The notes: generated by a model not told the origin, from the sequence alone. Positions 11,819 through 23,240 are shown, counted from the first letter of the stretch. The stretch is 64,000 nucleotides of DNA from Siphonodentalium dalli (GCA_032622095.1 CP136069.1:160073043-160137042); one strand, 5' to 3'. Numbers and translations: made by a program.

Positions 11819-12411
11819 TTAAAGGGGTACTGTACGCCATTTTCATTAAATTTCCGGTGACAACAACGATCTAATATCGATAATATATAGAAACATAAGT
11901 AATTTGAGTCGAAGATGTATTCTGTAAACGCTCAGGTTAATAGGCTATATCTTAAAATTTAATAATTTAAAAGTTAATAATTTGATATAAATTGAATTTA
12001 TGACTGGAGCCATAAAATGGCGTCAATTAAATTACGAATTACCGTAATCAAAAATAGTAATTGAGGGATACTGGATTTTTAAACCGATCGCACACACGAT
12101 TGCTTAAAATATTATGATGATACGGGGAGAACACTCAAGCCACTCACTGACAAGCGACGATACAATAACTTAAATGATTATATGGGACTAGTATGCATAT
12201 AATATAACTTTTATTTGATTCATTTGGTTGAAAACTTTACAAAAATTACTCGACAACGACAATTTGTATTTTTGCATTCCGGTAAATTTGTCATCCGTAA
12301 CATGACTTCGTACTCAACAGACTTTCAAATAATGGAAAAATTGTTACATTATTCTCCGACTCGGAGACTATAGAAACCAACAACAACATTTGGCGTACAG
12401 TACCCCTTTAA
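11819..12411 (+). mobile_element. TTAA-flanked MITE, 590-bp family, copy 1
   Basis: The element runs from TTAA-AGGGGTACTGTACGCCA to TGGCGTACAGTACCCCT-TTAA, a 17-bp terminal inverted repeat flanked by TTAA on both sides. Internally it carries GACAACAACGATCTAATATC, ACTGGAGCCATAAAATGGCG and GACTCGGAGACTATAG. It has no open frame, so it is non-autonomous. The TTAA target points to the piggyBac or Kolobok superfamilies; I cannot separate the two here. A near-identical copy lies inverted at 13033-13623. Confidence 0.85.
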
Positions 12412-13032
12412 CACCATACAATATATACCCACTGATAAATTTAAGGTTTGGTAGACAATTTTTTTATATTGGAGGTGGGTACCCCTAATAAAAATCGATT
12501 TATTTTTTCTTCAAGATACATGTACAACTAAATGTCTGTTCATCATACTTCACGTTGATTTCTGGCAAACAGGAAATGCATTTCAAGAGGCAGGATTGTG
12601 CTGTGGATATTTTTACTGTGCATGTTGACAGGGGATTAGTGTAGAAGTGCAACCATTCAACGGGACATAAACTCCCCCAGCATTGCTCTCAGCATATATA
12701 GGATAACAATCTAACTGGGAGGATATCCATGTCAAGATGCACCGCTAACCATTCATACGACGGTCCCCAAATGTGATTCATTATGAAACTGGGAGTGGTT
12801 GCATACAAAGTGCAGTTTTAGCTGGCATCTTTTCGAGCTGCGTGTATGCATGGATATAAGCTCGTAGTAATTAATTTAAGGGTTATGAATTAAGGTGGAG
12901 GTGAAATGGCTTGTTTCAACATTGGTAGCCATGGCAAGTTTTTCAGAAACCATATCTTCCATAAGATATATCCTGAAACTACTGATTTAAAAAAAACGCT
13001 ATATAGAGTATGTTTAAAGATGCATAATCCAA
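12412..13032. other. Spacer between two inverted MITE copies
   Basis: About 620 bases of apparently unique sequence with no gene. It sits between two inverted copies of one MITE family, so the three parts together could form a 1.8-kb stem-loop. Confidence 0.5.
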
Positions 13033-13623
13033 TTAAAGGGGTACTGTACGCCAAATGTTGTTGTTGGTTTTTATAGTCTCCGAGTCGGAGAATAAGGTAA
13101 CAATATTTTCATTATTTGAAAGTCTGTTGAATACGAAGTAGTGTTACGGATGACAAATTTACCGGAATGCAAAAATACAAATTGTCGTTGTCGAGTAATT
13201 TTTGTACAGTTTTCAACCAAATGAATCAATTAAAAGTTATATTATATGCATACTAGTCCAATATAATCAATTAAGTTATTGTATCGTCGCTAGTCAGTGA
13301 GTGGCTTGAGTGTTCTCCCCGTACTATCATAATATTTTAAGCGATCGTGTGTGCGATCGGTTTAACAACCCAGTATCCCTCAATTACTTGATTTGATTAC
13401 GGAAATTCGTAATTTAATTGACGCCATTTTATGGCTCCAGTCATAAATTCAATTTATATCAAATTATTAACTTTTAAATTATTAAATTTTAAGATAGCCT
13501 ATTAACCTGAGCGTTTACAGAATACAACTTCGACTCAAATTACTTATGTTTCTATATATTATCGATATTAGATCGTTGTTGTCACCGGAAATTTAATGAA
13601 AATGGCGTACAGTACCCCTTTAA
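13033..13623 (-). mobile_element. TTAA-flanked MITE, 590-bp family, copy 2 (inverted)
   Basis: The reverse complement of 11819-12411 over its entire length with only scattered substitutions (for example TAAGGTAACAATATTTTC against GAAAAATTGTTACATTATTC). It has the same 17-bp termini and TTAA on both sides. The low divergence suggests recent activity of both copies. Confidence 0.85.
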
Positions 13624-13634
13624 GCGCCCCTCAA

Positions 13635-14025
13635 TTAAAAATATTTGATTCGAGTCGAGGAACCCAACTATCAAAGCTCAGAGTTATTAGATGTCGATTT
13701 TTTAAATCTATTATTTTTCACCATCGAGAATTATTAGGGGCACAGTAAAAAATCGACGAGCCGATGGTCTCGGACCAAATTGCGGATGAAGATGGGTAAC
13801 TCTAAAATAAAGAGCTTTGCGTTGATAACAAGGCCAAATCTGGTCGAACAACATATTGATAAATTTACGTTTCGGGCAATTTTACACTATATAGTTGACA
13901 GCGGTTAGCATTATTATTGGGCAATTAATCGATTCAGATAACTGAAGCGGCATTTCTAAATATGTTGTTGTTGTTGTTGGAATCTGATTATGTGGGGACC
14001 ATCGAATCAGATTGAGTACCTTTAA
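13635..14025 (+). mobile_element. R1 repeat, complete TTAA-bounded copy
   Basis: Begins TTAAAAATATTTGATTC and ends GATTGAGTACCTTTAA. The ends are imperfectly inverted (TTAAA...GATTC against TTAAAGGTACTCAATCTGAT) and both carry TTAA. A (TTG)n patch lies at about 13961-13977. It starts only 11 bases after the preceding MITE. No open frame. Confidence 0.65.
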
Positions 14026-14174
14026 TTATAGTGCACGTATTTGTATTGGTTTAAAATGATATTGCTAAAAAAAACATGTCACCTATTTCTGCTCATGAAT
14101 TATCTCCCTTTGAGTTTATTTCAAAAGTGTCTTATAATTCAAAATTGATATCTAGTCGTACTATGCATGCAGTT
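14026..14174. other. Short unassigned spacer
   Basis: Nothing recognisable. The last eight bases (14167-14174, ATGCAGTT) are the left target-site duplication of the next element. Confidence 0.5.
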
Positions 14175-14596
14175 CAAGTCTGATTATAATGTGTCTGTCA
14201 TTTGCAGAATGAGGTCCCCAGAGGGTGAATTTAGTGACGCTATCTCGGATAGCATCACCAAATTGACCCTCGTGGACCTCATTCTGCATGGCCTCATCAG
14301 CTATGGGAGACATAGACTCAGATTTGAAGTTCCCAACTGGTGAATATTGTGATATACACCCATTGGGAACATCGACTATGCAATGTGTCGTCTGCCAATA
14401 TGGGGATATATAACTTAAATTAAAAAAGAAATAGAATCTATGTGAAGAAGTTTCTATATATAAATTTGTTAATAAAGAAACTTTCCAGAGAAGATGAGGC
14501 CTAAGCAGAATGAGCCCCCCCCCAGAGGGTTAATTTAGTGATAACGTCTCTGGGAACCTCATTCTGCAAATAACAGACACACTATTATAAGTCTTA
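14175..14596 (+). mobile_element. hAT-like double-hairpin MITE, copy F1
   Basis: Begins CAAGTCTGATTATAATG and is flanked by ATGCAGTT (left) and ATTCAGTT (14597-14604), an 8-bp target duplication with one mismatch. Each end carries a hairpin built from GCAGAATGAGGTCCCCAGAG and its complement. The core contains GAAGTTCCCAACTGGTGAAT and AAGAAATAGAATCTATGTG. An 8-bp duplication with CA..G ends fits the hAT superfamily. This is the only one of seven copies outside the CpG-poor right half. No open frame. Confidence 0.8.
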
Positions 14597-14604
14597 ATTC
14601 AGTT

Positions 14605-15785
14605 CAGTGGCATCAAGTCTTTTGAATTTACAAGTGTAATAATGAACTGATATTTCTGTCAGACTGGAAAAAAATGTCACATCAGCGCCACCTTAACGCG
14701 TTGTTGTTGGGGCCTATTGCACGGATGTGGACCCCGGGGATTCCAATGACCACGTGCATCGCTCCGGGTAAGCCATTCTTAACAGAATGAGGCTACCAAA
14801 GATGATGTCCCGATGTTTGTAAATAAAGTGTCAAAGCAGATTATTTTTAATCGCCGTAATACCACTGTTTGCTCCCTCCCCAACGTTGAAGCACATGAGG
14901 ATAATAAACAATATACTTAGCATTATACAACGCTAATAAGATATAAACCTGGCCGCATTAAAACCAAATAACGGGTCTTCTGGTGTATTGGAATTTTCCC
15001 TATCTCCTATATATATAGGACGAGGAGATCTATCTTGTCTTGAATATTTTTCCTCATATATATATAGTAATAGTTGTTTTTAAACAAAATAAAATATATC
15101 ATCAGAACCCATGCGCCGGAATTTTGCCAGTTTACATTGGGCATCGGTCGGCTATTTATGTAGCGACAAGAGATTATGAGTTTCGTGAAACATGGACGTT
15201 TTCCATTCGAATGCATATACTTGTATAGGAAGAGTACATGCATGCATTGATCATCTGCAAATTAGAACTGTATATTTATGAATCTGGCACGATGGCTGTA
15301 TTATATTTTACAATTAGATATCTCCAATGCTGAATGCAACACTCTGCTACCATTGTACCGATCAGCATAGCATGACGTGTATATCCTTCCATTTTTAAAT
15401 TTTCCCGTCATGCAAGGAAGTCAGCATGGCAACAAAACTTAGTTGTGAACAAGTTGGGACAATTCAAAAAATGTAGCTGACAGCAGTTGGGACAATTAAA
15501 ATCTATCAAACTAACTTGCGCCATGCATGGCATAATTATACAGTGATGGTTGTGTCCAAGATATGGTACATGAGGTTATATATAACCCCTATACCGTTGA
15601 TACCACAGTGATCGAACACCGTGCACAGACACACGACATACGACATCAACAGCGGCGCGCAGCTAGAGTTGGCTGCACTCGGTTTACTATAGTTCATATT
15701 TCGGTAATTAGTTTACTAACACCCTCTTAAAGTCACATGCATGGCGGTTTGCGCTCCAAGCTACACCTAATAAATCGCTGCCTCC
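14605..15785. other. Intergenic sequence
   Basis: No gene can be supported. The overlapping frames at 15007-15243 (minus) and 15040-15228 (plus) cover the same AT-rich stretch and lack domains. About 14690-14790 and 15640-15680 are relatively CpG-rich (CCCCGGGGATTCC, GCGGCGCGCAGC), but no transcription start or coding exon can be placed. Confidence 0.45.
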
Positions 15786-16020
15786 ATGCAGTATTTCTCC
15801 ATGCAAGGTACACATAATAACACAATGTACATGTACACGGACCCCGCGTATAAAACTCGATGTCATTTGTATTCATCGGAATCGAAAAGAAAGAAAAAAA
15901 CTCCATCCAGGAAAAAGAGAGCCACAGAGAGATTGGCTGCATGCGTGGAAAAAGAGGAAATCGACTGATGCCACACCAGGCGACACCTCCCTCGCAGCCG
16001 ATATCGATGCACCGCCCGAA

Positions 16021-16266
16021 GTGGTAATGGACTCTCCGTCGCCACGGATAGACGCGAACACCTCCCATTTCACCCCGAAGACGCCGGAATACATCGAACC
16101 GGAGTCTTCACCTGCCTCTCCTACAGCAAACGAAGCACCAACATCCGACTCCGAAGACACATCTGACTCCGACCCCAACGACGCATCTGATTCCGACTCC
16201 GACGACACATCCGATTCCGAAGAAGAAGAAAGACAAGCGCACACAAAGTCCAGATGGAACTTTTAG
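16021..16266 (+). CDS. Hypothetical Ser/Asp/Glu-rich ORF (81 codons)
   Basis: The product is acidic and disordered-looking: a Pro/Ser/Thr-rich first half (PRIDANTSHFTPKTPEYIEP) and then a run of SDSEDTSDSD-type repeats ending in SEEEERQAH. The Ser and Asp codons are mostly TCC, GAC and GAA, whereas nearby non-coding DNA is AT-rich, which argues for real coding origin. The same frame stays open for some way upstream of this ATG, so the start is uncertain and the piece may be an exon. Acidic Ser/Asp tracts are low-complexity and carry no functional assignment. Confidence 0.35.
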   Translation: MVMDSPSPRIDANTSHFTPKTPEYIEPESSPASPTANEAPTSDSEDTSDSDPNDASDSDSDDTSDSEEEERQAHTKSRWNF

Positions 16267-16415
16267 CGAAAGTACAAGAATCATTAAGACAAGCCGAATT
16301 ACAACAACAAAAGACCGAAGATCACATTAATCGTCCGACCCCAAGCTCGCCAACATCACCACCCGAACCACCGCCAAAAAAGAGATATAGAAAGAAACGA
16401 AACAACCGCCGCTAA
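16254..16415 (+). CDS. Hypothetical Gln/Pro-rich ORF with basic C-terminus (53 codons)
   Basis: Overlaps the end of the acidic frame in another register. It starts MELLAKVQESLRQAELQQQK, a short amphipathic coiled-coil-like helix, continues with a Pro/Ser stretch (PTPSSPTSPPEPPPKK) and ends KKRYRKKRNNRR. The order helix, proline linker, basic tail looks like real protein. It is too short and too exposed to chance to assign, and no other copy is in the window. Confidence 0.3.
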   Translation: MELLAKVQESLRQAELQQQKTEDHINRPTPSSPTSPPEPPPKKRYRKKRNNRR

Positions 16416-16620
16416 GACTCCTCCACCACGCTTTCGCCGCCTTGCCTCCAACCACATGTGCAGCACCTACAACAGCCAAAATGACCGATTTCCATCGGAA
16501 AACCAAGGAAGGGTGAAGGGACTTGCACACTTCAGTCCGACCATCCTAATCGGCCTTCGGCCGGAAACGAATCGACTCATTCATCGGAATCAGAAACGGA
16601 ATGTCTGGATGCGGTGTCTT

Positions 16621-18659
16621 AACATGAAAGTTTGAAACTATTCAAAAACTGCGTTCTATTCGTTTTAATCATCAAAATTATGCAGCAGTATAAACGTTTC
16701 GGAGTGATGACACTTCTAGATTTTGTTCCAATTGTCTACATTTGAATTTGTAACGCGACCGCTGATTAAATTGAACCGGCGTAAACGAAACGATCCCAGA
16801 TGGAGGCAATAAAGAAATATGATACGTTTTGAGATACTCTGACCAAATTATGTATATAGACATGTGTACATAATTCTGGTGTTCGAACGAGCCTTGTCCA
16901 TTTAAATCGGCGTGGTTTCTCTAGCCAATGTTTCTGCCCGCGGAATAAGTTAATGAAATGAACATGGCGGCTTCCAACGAGGAGAACAACATTGGTCAGC
17001 CCTTGATTTGTTTTCAAACATCATATAAGTTCCGAGGAATTCACTTGTCTGCGAAGAAGCATGCATAAAATATATAAAAAAATGTTCTAAAAAACTATAA
17101 CCCTCGAACTCCTTTTTGTCTTTCGAAGTAAATTTTTCAAGTTTCGTGACCATGCACCGCCGTATATATATACCATGCAAATCACATATATTTATTTATT
17201 CGACATCAACAGTTTCTTTCAAAAAAAGTGCCAAGATATTCAACCGAAATTCGGGAGAAAGGGGGGGGGGGTATTGTTGTGTTTTGACACATGCATGAAG
17301 TCCTGACAAGCATCCCGTGGTATGAATAAATTAAAGGTCTAAATCGTAACCCAAAGTCTTATTTCACGTGGGTTTATACCGACGCTTATGTTACCACCTG
17401 TTTTCGTATTTCGTCCTTATCTGGAAATGGCCAATATAGCACATTTTATTTTCCATGCGTCGTTCTTATTTAAATATCGCACATACTTTATCGCGAAGTT
17501 TGTCAGGTAAAAACAATAACTCAAACCAAAGTTCTATTAGTTTAAATAATAACGTGCCTTTAGCCCATAAATATTAAACTTATCATGGCTAAGTTCCTTA
17601 TCGACATTCAAGCTCCGTATCGACATACATACTTGTTCGTTAGCAACACCCATATCGATTAATGGGCGTCATATCGTGGTCACGTAATTTTCCGGGAGGC
17701 TCATTTACAATTAATGTTTGCACGTTCAAGCCATATAGGTCACATAATGTTATTTGTGACGCTTCAATATCCAAAGATATATACCCATATATTGTTCAGT
17801 TATAATATCGCCCTGTCACCTTATGAAACCGCACCACTGCACATAGAAGCCATCGGCACATGAATGAGAACCATCCGACTTGGTCCTTCTTCAGAACCAA
17901 CGGGAGACGAAATCACAAGTAAATGAATATATAGAACATTCTTTAAAAAAAGACTTTGAGACCCCCCACCATACTATATATGCAATGCAGCTCAGAGTTT
18001 AAATATTTTGAACTGATTTTATTCTTCGAAATAATATATTAACTGCAGTGACCTAAACTTTGATAACTATGAACATTATATGCTATAGCTCATTCAATGT
18101 ATATATATGTGCATTGTTAATTGTATAATCCACATGAAGACACAAACCATTTGTTCTTGTCCTAAAAAAGTTTGTTGCAGTGTTATACAATTAATATGCG
18201 CATTTTCAAGACAGTCCAAAATGTTATCTCTTCGACCAACCGTTGCGTATATTTATCATGTCATAATTTGCTCTTACCCCACAGCACATCCACACTCAAC
18301 AGCAACACAATACGCCCGGAGGATGCTGAGTTGGTGGATCTTTTGACTCGAAGTACCCGGGACACCATTCTCCAGACGAAGCCATGCAGTATAATTTATA
18401 TACTTTGCGAACCCTTATCTTATATTTATTAGCAGTTGGATGCCAGGATAGAGGAGCCATGATTGATAAGTCATGTAAATTGCACTCCGACAAGCATTTA
18501 TATAAGACTGAAAAACTTTCCTATAGATAGACATGAATCAAGTTATCCTTCTTTTGTTTGGAACACTATATATATGAAACAATTCGCTCATGCACGTGGG
18601 TACCATTTAGAACCCGTTTCGACCACGGATGATACTTCCGTTACTTATTCCTATTTCGG
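16621..18659. other. Intergenic sequence, CpG-rich
   Basis: No gene, repeat pair or terminal repeat is visible. CpG density is high: I count 29 CpG in 17341-17940. A G-run lies at 17262-17271. Frames at 16678-17298 on both strands and at 18107-18669 have no domain, overlap each other and are not supported. Confidence 0.5.
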
Positions 18660-19505
18660 ACCTTTCTGAGGCTGAATTGGTCACTCTCATGCACCGGTTT
18701 CTATGATAAAGTTACCCAGTTTCCTGAAATTGTGATAAAGTTACCCAGGTTTGGGAGAATTGTTACCCATGCAGGTTAATAAAATGTCATGTTTAGCAAC
18801 AAAATATTCATATTTTGCGATCAAAATGACCACCTCCAGTACTAATATTTCTTGATGCATGCTTAACCCTTTACCCAACAGAAGGGCCCTGTGCCAATGC
18901 ATTCTCTTATATATGCGAGTCGACCATAGGTCGCCTCGCATATATAAGAGAATGCATTGGCTTAACACATTAAAAATCATAAAATTGTTGAAGAATGTAA
19001 GAAAAAATGGTAAAAAGTGTTAAAAAAAGATTTTTTTTAGGCCAATGCATTCTCTTATATATGCGAGGCGACCTATGGTCGACTCGCATATATAAGAGAA
19101 TGCATTGGCACAGGGCATAACTGTAACTATCACAATGTGGTCAAGGAGCCGGTTCCAATGATATCCATATTTGTATGGTTCTATTGAGACAGACCGAATA
19201 TATTTTAGGCTGTTGAATCTTTATTTGGCCGGTTTTGGCCGGTTTGTTGGGTAAAGGGTTAATGAGGGCTATTACTTGCCAAAACTGAACAGTATTTCCC
19301 TCAATCATGTTTAAATCGCGTTCATATTGTGAGATTTGCTTATAATTAACATGGGCTGGGACTAATATAACATATATATTAGTCCCAGACATGGGTAACT
19401 TTATCACAATTCTGTCCAACCTGGGTAACTTTATGACAATTTCGGTAATATCGGTAACTTTATCACAATACAAAACCAGTGAGAGTGATGAATTCAGCCT
19501 TTCTA
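18660..19505. mobile_element. Transposon-like element with about 110-bp inverted ends, split by a TTAA MITE
   Basis: The left end 18660-18775 (GAGGCTGAATTGGTCACTCT, GATAAAGTTACCCAG twice) is the inverted match of the right end 19385-19505 (CTGGGTAACTTTATGACAAT, GAGAGTGATGAATTCAGCC). Each arm holds two or three tandem GTGATAAAGTTACCCA units. Removing the MITE at 18863-19262 leaves an element of about 450 bases. A perfect hairpin GGGACTAATATA/TATATTAGTCCC lies at about 19357-19388. The superfamily is unknown. Confidence 0.7.
18863..19262 (+). mobile_element. Hairpin TTAA MITE (subfamily P1), 400 bp
   Basis: Ends TTAA-CCCTTTACCCAAC and GTTGGGTAAAGGG-TTAA. CCC/GGG termini beside TTAA are typical of piggyBac-like elements. 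Inside are two hairpins of about 75 bases made of GCCAATGCATTCTCTTATAT, GCGAGTCGACCATAGG and their complements, separated by an AT-rich linker, then a single-copy part with CACAATGTGGTCAAGGAGCC and GGCCGGTTTTGGCCGG. It is inserted in the element above. Copy 43347-43746 has the same 400-bp length and is almost identical. Confidence 0.85.
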
Positions 19506-19806
19506 AGCAGCTATCATATTGGATCGGGTATGCGTGGTGTTCGTCGCGATTCGAATGGGTGTATTAATTGGTGGCCCCACTATACAACACCCTTTGTTTG
19601 TCCGAAACGGCCAAGGAACTGAGAAGCTTATATTTGGGCCTATATCTGGGAGCTGTGTTCGGGGTGTTTCGAAAGGAAACATTGAGGGACACCCTCTATA
19701 CAGCACCCTTTGTTTGTCCGAAATACATATTTAACGAATAAGGAATATGTAAAGGAAGTCGACCGGGTGGCTCAATTACTGATGTGCTATATAATTAAGT
19801 AACTAA
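19506..19806. other. Intergenic, with a 30-bp direct repeat
   Basis: The sequence ACACCCTTTGTTTGTCCGAA at about 19585 recurs as GCACCCTTTGTTTGTCCGAA at about 19699, each after a TATA-CA motif. No gene is supported. Confidence 0.45.
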
Positions 19807-19998
19807 TTAACCCTTTACCCAAACAGAAGGGCCCTGTGCCAATGCATTCTCTTATATATGCGAGTCGACCATAGGTCGCCTCGCATATATAAGAGAATGC
19901 ATTGGCTTAACACATTAAAAATTATAAAATTGTTAAAGAATGTAAGAAAAAATGATAAAAAGTGATAAAAAAAAAGATTTTTTTTAGGCCAATGCATT
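19807..19998 (+). mobile_element. Hairpin TTAA MITE (P1), truncated
   Basis: Matches the first half of 18863-19262, with TTAA-CCCTTTACCCAA, the first hairpin and the A/T-rich linker. It stops inside the second hairpin at about 19998. The second hairpin and right terminus are missing, so this copy is immobile. Confidence 0.8.
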
Positions 19999-19999
19999 A

Positions 20000-20435
20000 T
20001 ACGATATCCCGTATAGATCAAACCTATGCTTTGAACATATATACTCAGAGTTGTGTATTTGTATTGTATTGTTGGGGTGTCCATTTTATAATTTCCAAAA
20101 TGCATCCCCTTATGGACCAAAATTTCCCACTCTGGGAAACTTCGTGTGCACACATGCACCCTTCAGTTGGAGTTTACCAACTGATGCCTCTTTCCAACTG
20201 CATGGTTGCAAATTCCAACTTAACATATGGCGTTCAAACTATATATTGGAACAATCTTAGAACCTATTTCGGTTTGAAGTTTCCAACTGTTTGATAATAA
20301 TGGGATGGAGTGAAACACCCAACTCCACCGGTCGCCAAGTCCCTGCATATACTATACACACGTGCAATAAGTCTTATTTCTAATCCCCGGTCATATTGGA
20401 GCCATACATGCAGCCCCGCTCCGCGCATTCAGTGC
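20000..20435. other. Intergenic sequence
   Basis: Contains several TTCCAACTG motifs (about 20166-20300) resembling those at 41480-41690, probably an old dispersed repeat. No gene is seen. Confidence 0.4.
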
Positions 20436-20740
20436 ATATATATGGAGCATTTGAATATGCCCTATATATCACTAACTCGTGGCCATTTTTGGACCCACCA
20501 GGTCCGCGGTTCCGTGGTTTCATATAGATTAATCCAGCCCCGGTTCCGTGGTTTCAGTGCTATATACAGGTCAAAGTTTTGGAGTAGCATTTCCATATAT
20601 GCATGGCGCTTTTGAATTATTCATGACTTCCATATATGGAAAGTTAAGTAAAACCACGGAACCGGCCCTAGCGGATCCAAAATGGCAGCGAGTTAGTGAT
20701 AGGGCATATTCATGGATATTCAAAAGCTCCATATATATGA
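20436..20740. repeat. Foldback palindrome with CCGCGGTTCCGTGG arms
   Basis: The left arm 20436-20520 (CATATATATGGAGCATTTGA, ATATCACTAACTCG, GGTTCCGTGGTTT) pairs with the right arm 20651-20740 (AAACCACGGAACC, CGAGTTAGTGATAGG, AAAAGCTCCATATATATG). The inner part, with TTTCCATATATG and CATATATGGAAA, matches the palindrome at 29572-29730. This is a non-coding foldback element. Confidence 0.7.
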
Positions 20741-21354
20741 AATGCATCTCCAGAACGTTGACCACGACAACGTTTCATGCTGTGGCTAAAATTGCCGGCT
20801 TCCACTTCGGCTTCGTCTTAACCACATGTTGTTGACCTTCAGCGCCGGTCCCATGCCCATGCATGGTGTGTACGTAATCTTTGCTATCGTGTAACGCATC
20901 CAAACAAACAGGTGGTTTTACCGACAAAAACGATATTTTTCTCTCGCTGAGTGACAGGCAATAAATGTGTTGTGCGTCTGTCCAAATAGCCATTCCACGA
21001 ACAACCGTAATGCGAAAACATTTATAAAAATTGACCCATAAAATTTTAAAAGATGTTCCATGCCATTTGAATGTATTTATGCAAAACGGTTGAAGTCATT
21101 AATGTTGCGATATATTGAGCTTGATTTATGTTTTCTGTCCTGAGATGACGGCGTGTTGAGAATTGACCATGATGGTAGGGATGCGAACACTCGTTTTGTG
21201 CGAAGAAAGCTCAAGAAGACGCACGTTCCCACGAACAGCTAATATATATCTGTATATATAATATGTGACATTGACACATATTGGATTAACTGTATGTGAA
21301 TAAAATTGATGAATCTGACCAACTGCATGTGGATGTTGGAACATCCCAATATAT
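20741..21354. other. Intergenic sequence
   Basis: No gene or repeat is recognised. Frames at 20775-20993 and 21126-21407 (minus) have no domain. Confidence 0.45.
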
Positions 21355-21750
21355 AAATATATTGATGAATAGTTTCCCATTAGGGAGTGCTCAGATAATA
21401 AGTTCAACCCTATCTATACTAAATACTCATTGATGAATAGTTACCCCCTTTGGAAGTGCTCAGATAATATGTTTAACCATATCTATACTAAATACCCATT
21501 GATGAATATATATATAGTTACCCCTTAGGAAGTGCTCAGATAATAAGTTTAACCCAATATATACTAAATACTCATTGGTGAGTAGTTACCCCTTAGAAAG
21601 TGCTCAGATAATAAGTTCAACAGGTCGTTTGTTGAACTTATTATCTCAACATTTCCTTCCAATAACTTGGACTCCTTCAGCACTTATTATCTGACGTCTG
21701 CTTATTTTCCTGAACACACCTTCAGATGAATAATAGACCTCCCCAATGTA
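21355..21750 (+). repeat. 'ATAATAAGTTCAAC' repeat with four tandem units and a hairpin
   Basis: Four units of about 70 bases (GATGAATAGTTACCCC, AAGTGCTCAGATAATAAG, CTATACTAAATACTCATT) run from about 21364 to 21625. A hairpin AATAAGTTCAAC/GTTGAACTTATT follows, then the unique part with CTCCTTCAGCACTTATTATC and GTCTGCTTATTTTCCTGAAC. Other copies have only one unit, so the tandem growth is local. A block ending AGAAAGGGTTA closes the family at about 21829. Confidence 0.7.
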
Positions 21751-21829
21751 TACTTTGTATATATCTGGATGGAGGACCCATTTATATTAGACATTTAGTA
21801 TATAGAAAGGGTTATAACTTCACATCTCT

Positions 21830-23204
21830 CTTTATCTGTTCGATTCTTCTCGGTCTTTGGCCGTGATCATATTTCTATTTAAGTATGAATGTCCGCGTAC
21901 AGACACGGGCCTTCTGGAGTTGGTACTGACAGTCATTATATATATTTACACATTCATTGGTAACCTAATATGATAACCTAATATGATCAGTGGAACCTAC
22001 TATGAATCTAGAAATGCAGCGACAGCTGGATTGCGTTTCGCGAACAATGGTATAGTGCTTACTTTGATAAAATATGGCCGAGGGCGAATTATGTTAACTT
22101 TCTATGACAGTCGTCTTTATCTGCATGATTCATCGCAATGTGCATTACTGCAAAAATGCACGAACTGCAACAGATGGTGAACAATTAAATCGCTGCTTCG
22201 TTTTAAAATTCTATTGCGATGTATAATCATAACGGATTTTCATTGAAGTTTAGTTTTAGTGTTGATCTAAATTAATTGTTGTTGCAAGTATAATGTCTGC
22301 ATAATACTATGTTTAATTCCTCTATGTATAACGCTATCACATAGAACACAGAGTGATCACAAAATCGTTCGGGCCCACTAAATTGAATGGAGAACATTTT
22401 AAATTTCATAATTCAAAAAAAAAATTGTCTCAATTATATGATTTACGAGATAACTTATAGGCATGTTTGCACACACAATATGAAGGCAGATGGCAGATAA
22501 CAGTTCACAATACTTAACTAACTCGCGGTTGTTATTTTAAAAATTGATTCCGACTTTTATGAAATAGCCCATCAATGCGTAGACACTTAACCGTATGTCG
22601 TAAATGTAATGCTGTTATGGGAGAACAATCACCGTACCATCCTCATTGTACCACACCAATGGTGGCGCAATAGAGTAATGGACACATTGCGACATCAGCC
22701 TTTGTCCAATCTCCACAGACGTAACATCTTGCGGTATAATAAGGAACTTGAAGAACAATATGGCACATGTTTGAAGTTGCATCTTGTCTGCAGGTGCAAC
22801 TATTTAATTCATTCACTGTGGATTCACATGCAATTATACTGACATTTATATCACTTAACAATAACGTAACTGATCGAAATCTGAAACTTTATGATTATTT
22901 AAAAATATAATTTGACACAAATATTTTGTCGCAAATATCCCATAAATTTGAAAAATAAAAGTATTGAGATACGATTAAACACACTGTATATTGTCAGTAT
23001 TACAGGTGAGAAATGTACATTTTTACATTAAGTTTTCCACTTGTAACCATTGAAACTATAATAGTATTGAAACGTTTAACAGGAAGGCACTTGGACGAGG
23101 GTGTGGGTAATGGTGGATGGGAGGGATATCTCATCTCCAATTTTTTTCAAAAGTTCAGAGAACTGATGCCAAAATCTACGGAAGTTTATACTATTTCAAA
23201 GATT
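21830..23204. other. Intergenic sequence
   Basis: No gene is supported. The frame at 22609-22842 has no domain and overlaps a minus-strand frame of similar length. Nothing repeats elsewhere in the window. Confidence 0.45.
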
Positions 23205-23240
23205 AGATTAGATTAGATTTTATTTTGTTAACATTCATAT
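23205..23240 (-). repeat. (GATTA)n/(ATTAG)n stretch before a T-rich block
   Basis: AGATTAGATTAGATTAGATT followed by TTATTTTGTTAAC. On the minus strand this is a (TAATC)n simple tail, a typical 3' end of truncated LINEs or SINEs. Compare 52230-52340. Only the tail can be supported. Confidence 0.35.

Larger units (their letters stand above)
15786..16620 (+). other. GC-richer, coding-looking island with overlapping frames
   Basis: This stretch stands out from its AT-rich surroundings by base composition, CpG content and the absence of A/T homopolymers. On the plus strand it holds a lysine/arginine-rich frame (15786-15968, KRKKKTPSRKKR), a Ser/Asp-rich frame (16021-16266) and a Gln/Pro/Lys-rich frame overlapping its end (16254-16415). 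A possible poly(A) signal AATAAA lies at about 16809. The design, with an acidic repeat frame overlapping a basic one, could be a fragment of a host gene with spliced exons or of a virus-like element. I recognise no family and leave it open. Confidence 0.4.

Noticed and set aside
15873-16244. 123-codon minus-strand Ser/Glu-rich frame
   Set aside because: Antisense shadow of the plus-strand acidic frame; GAC/TCC-rich codons give an open opposite strand.
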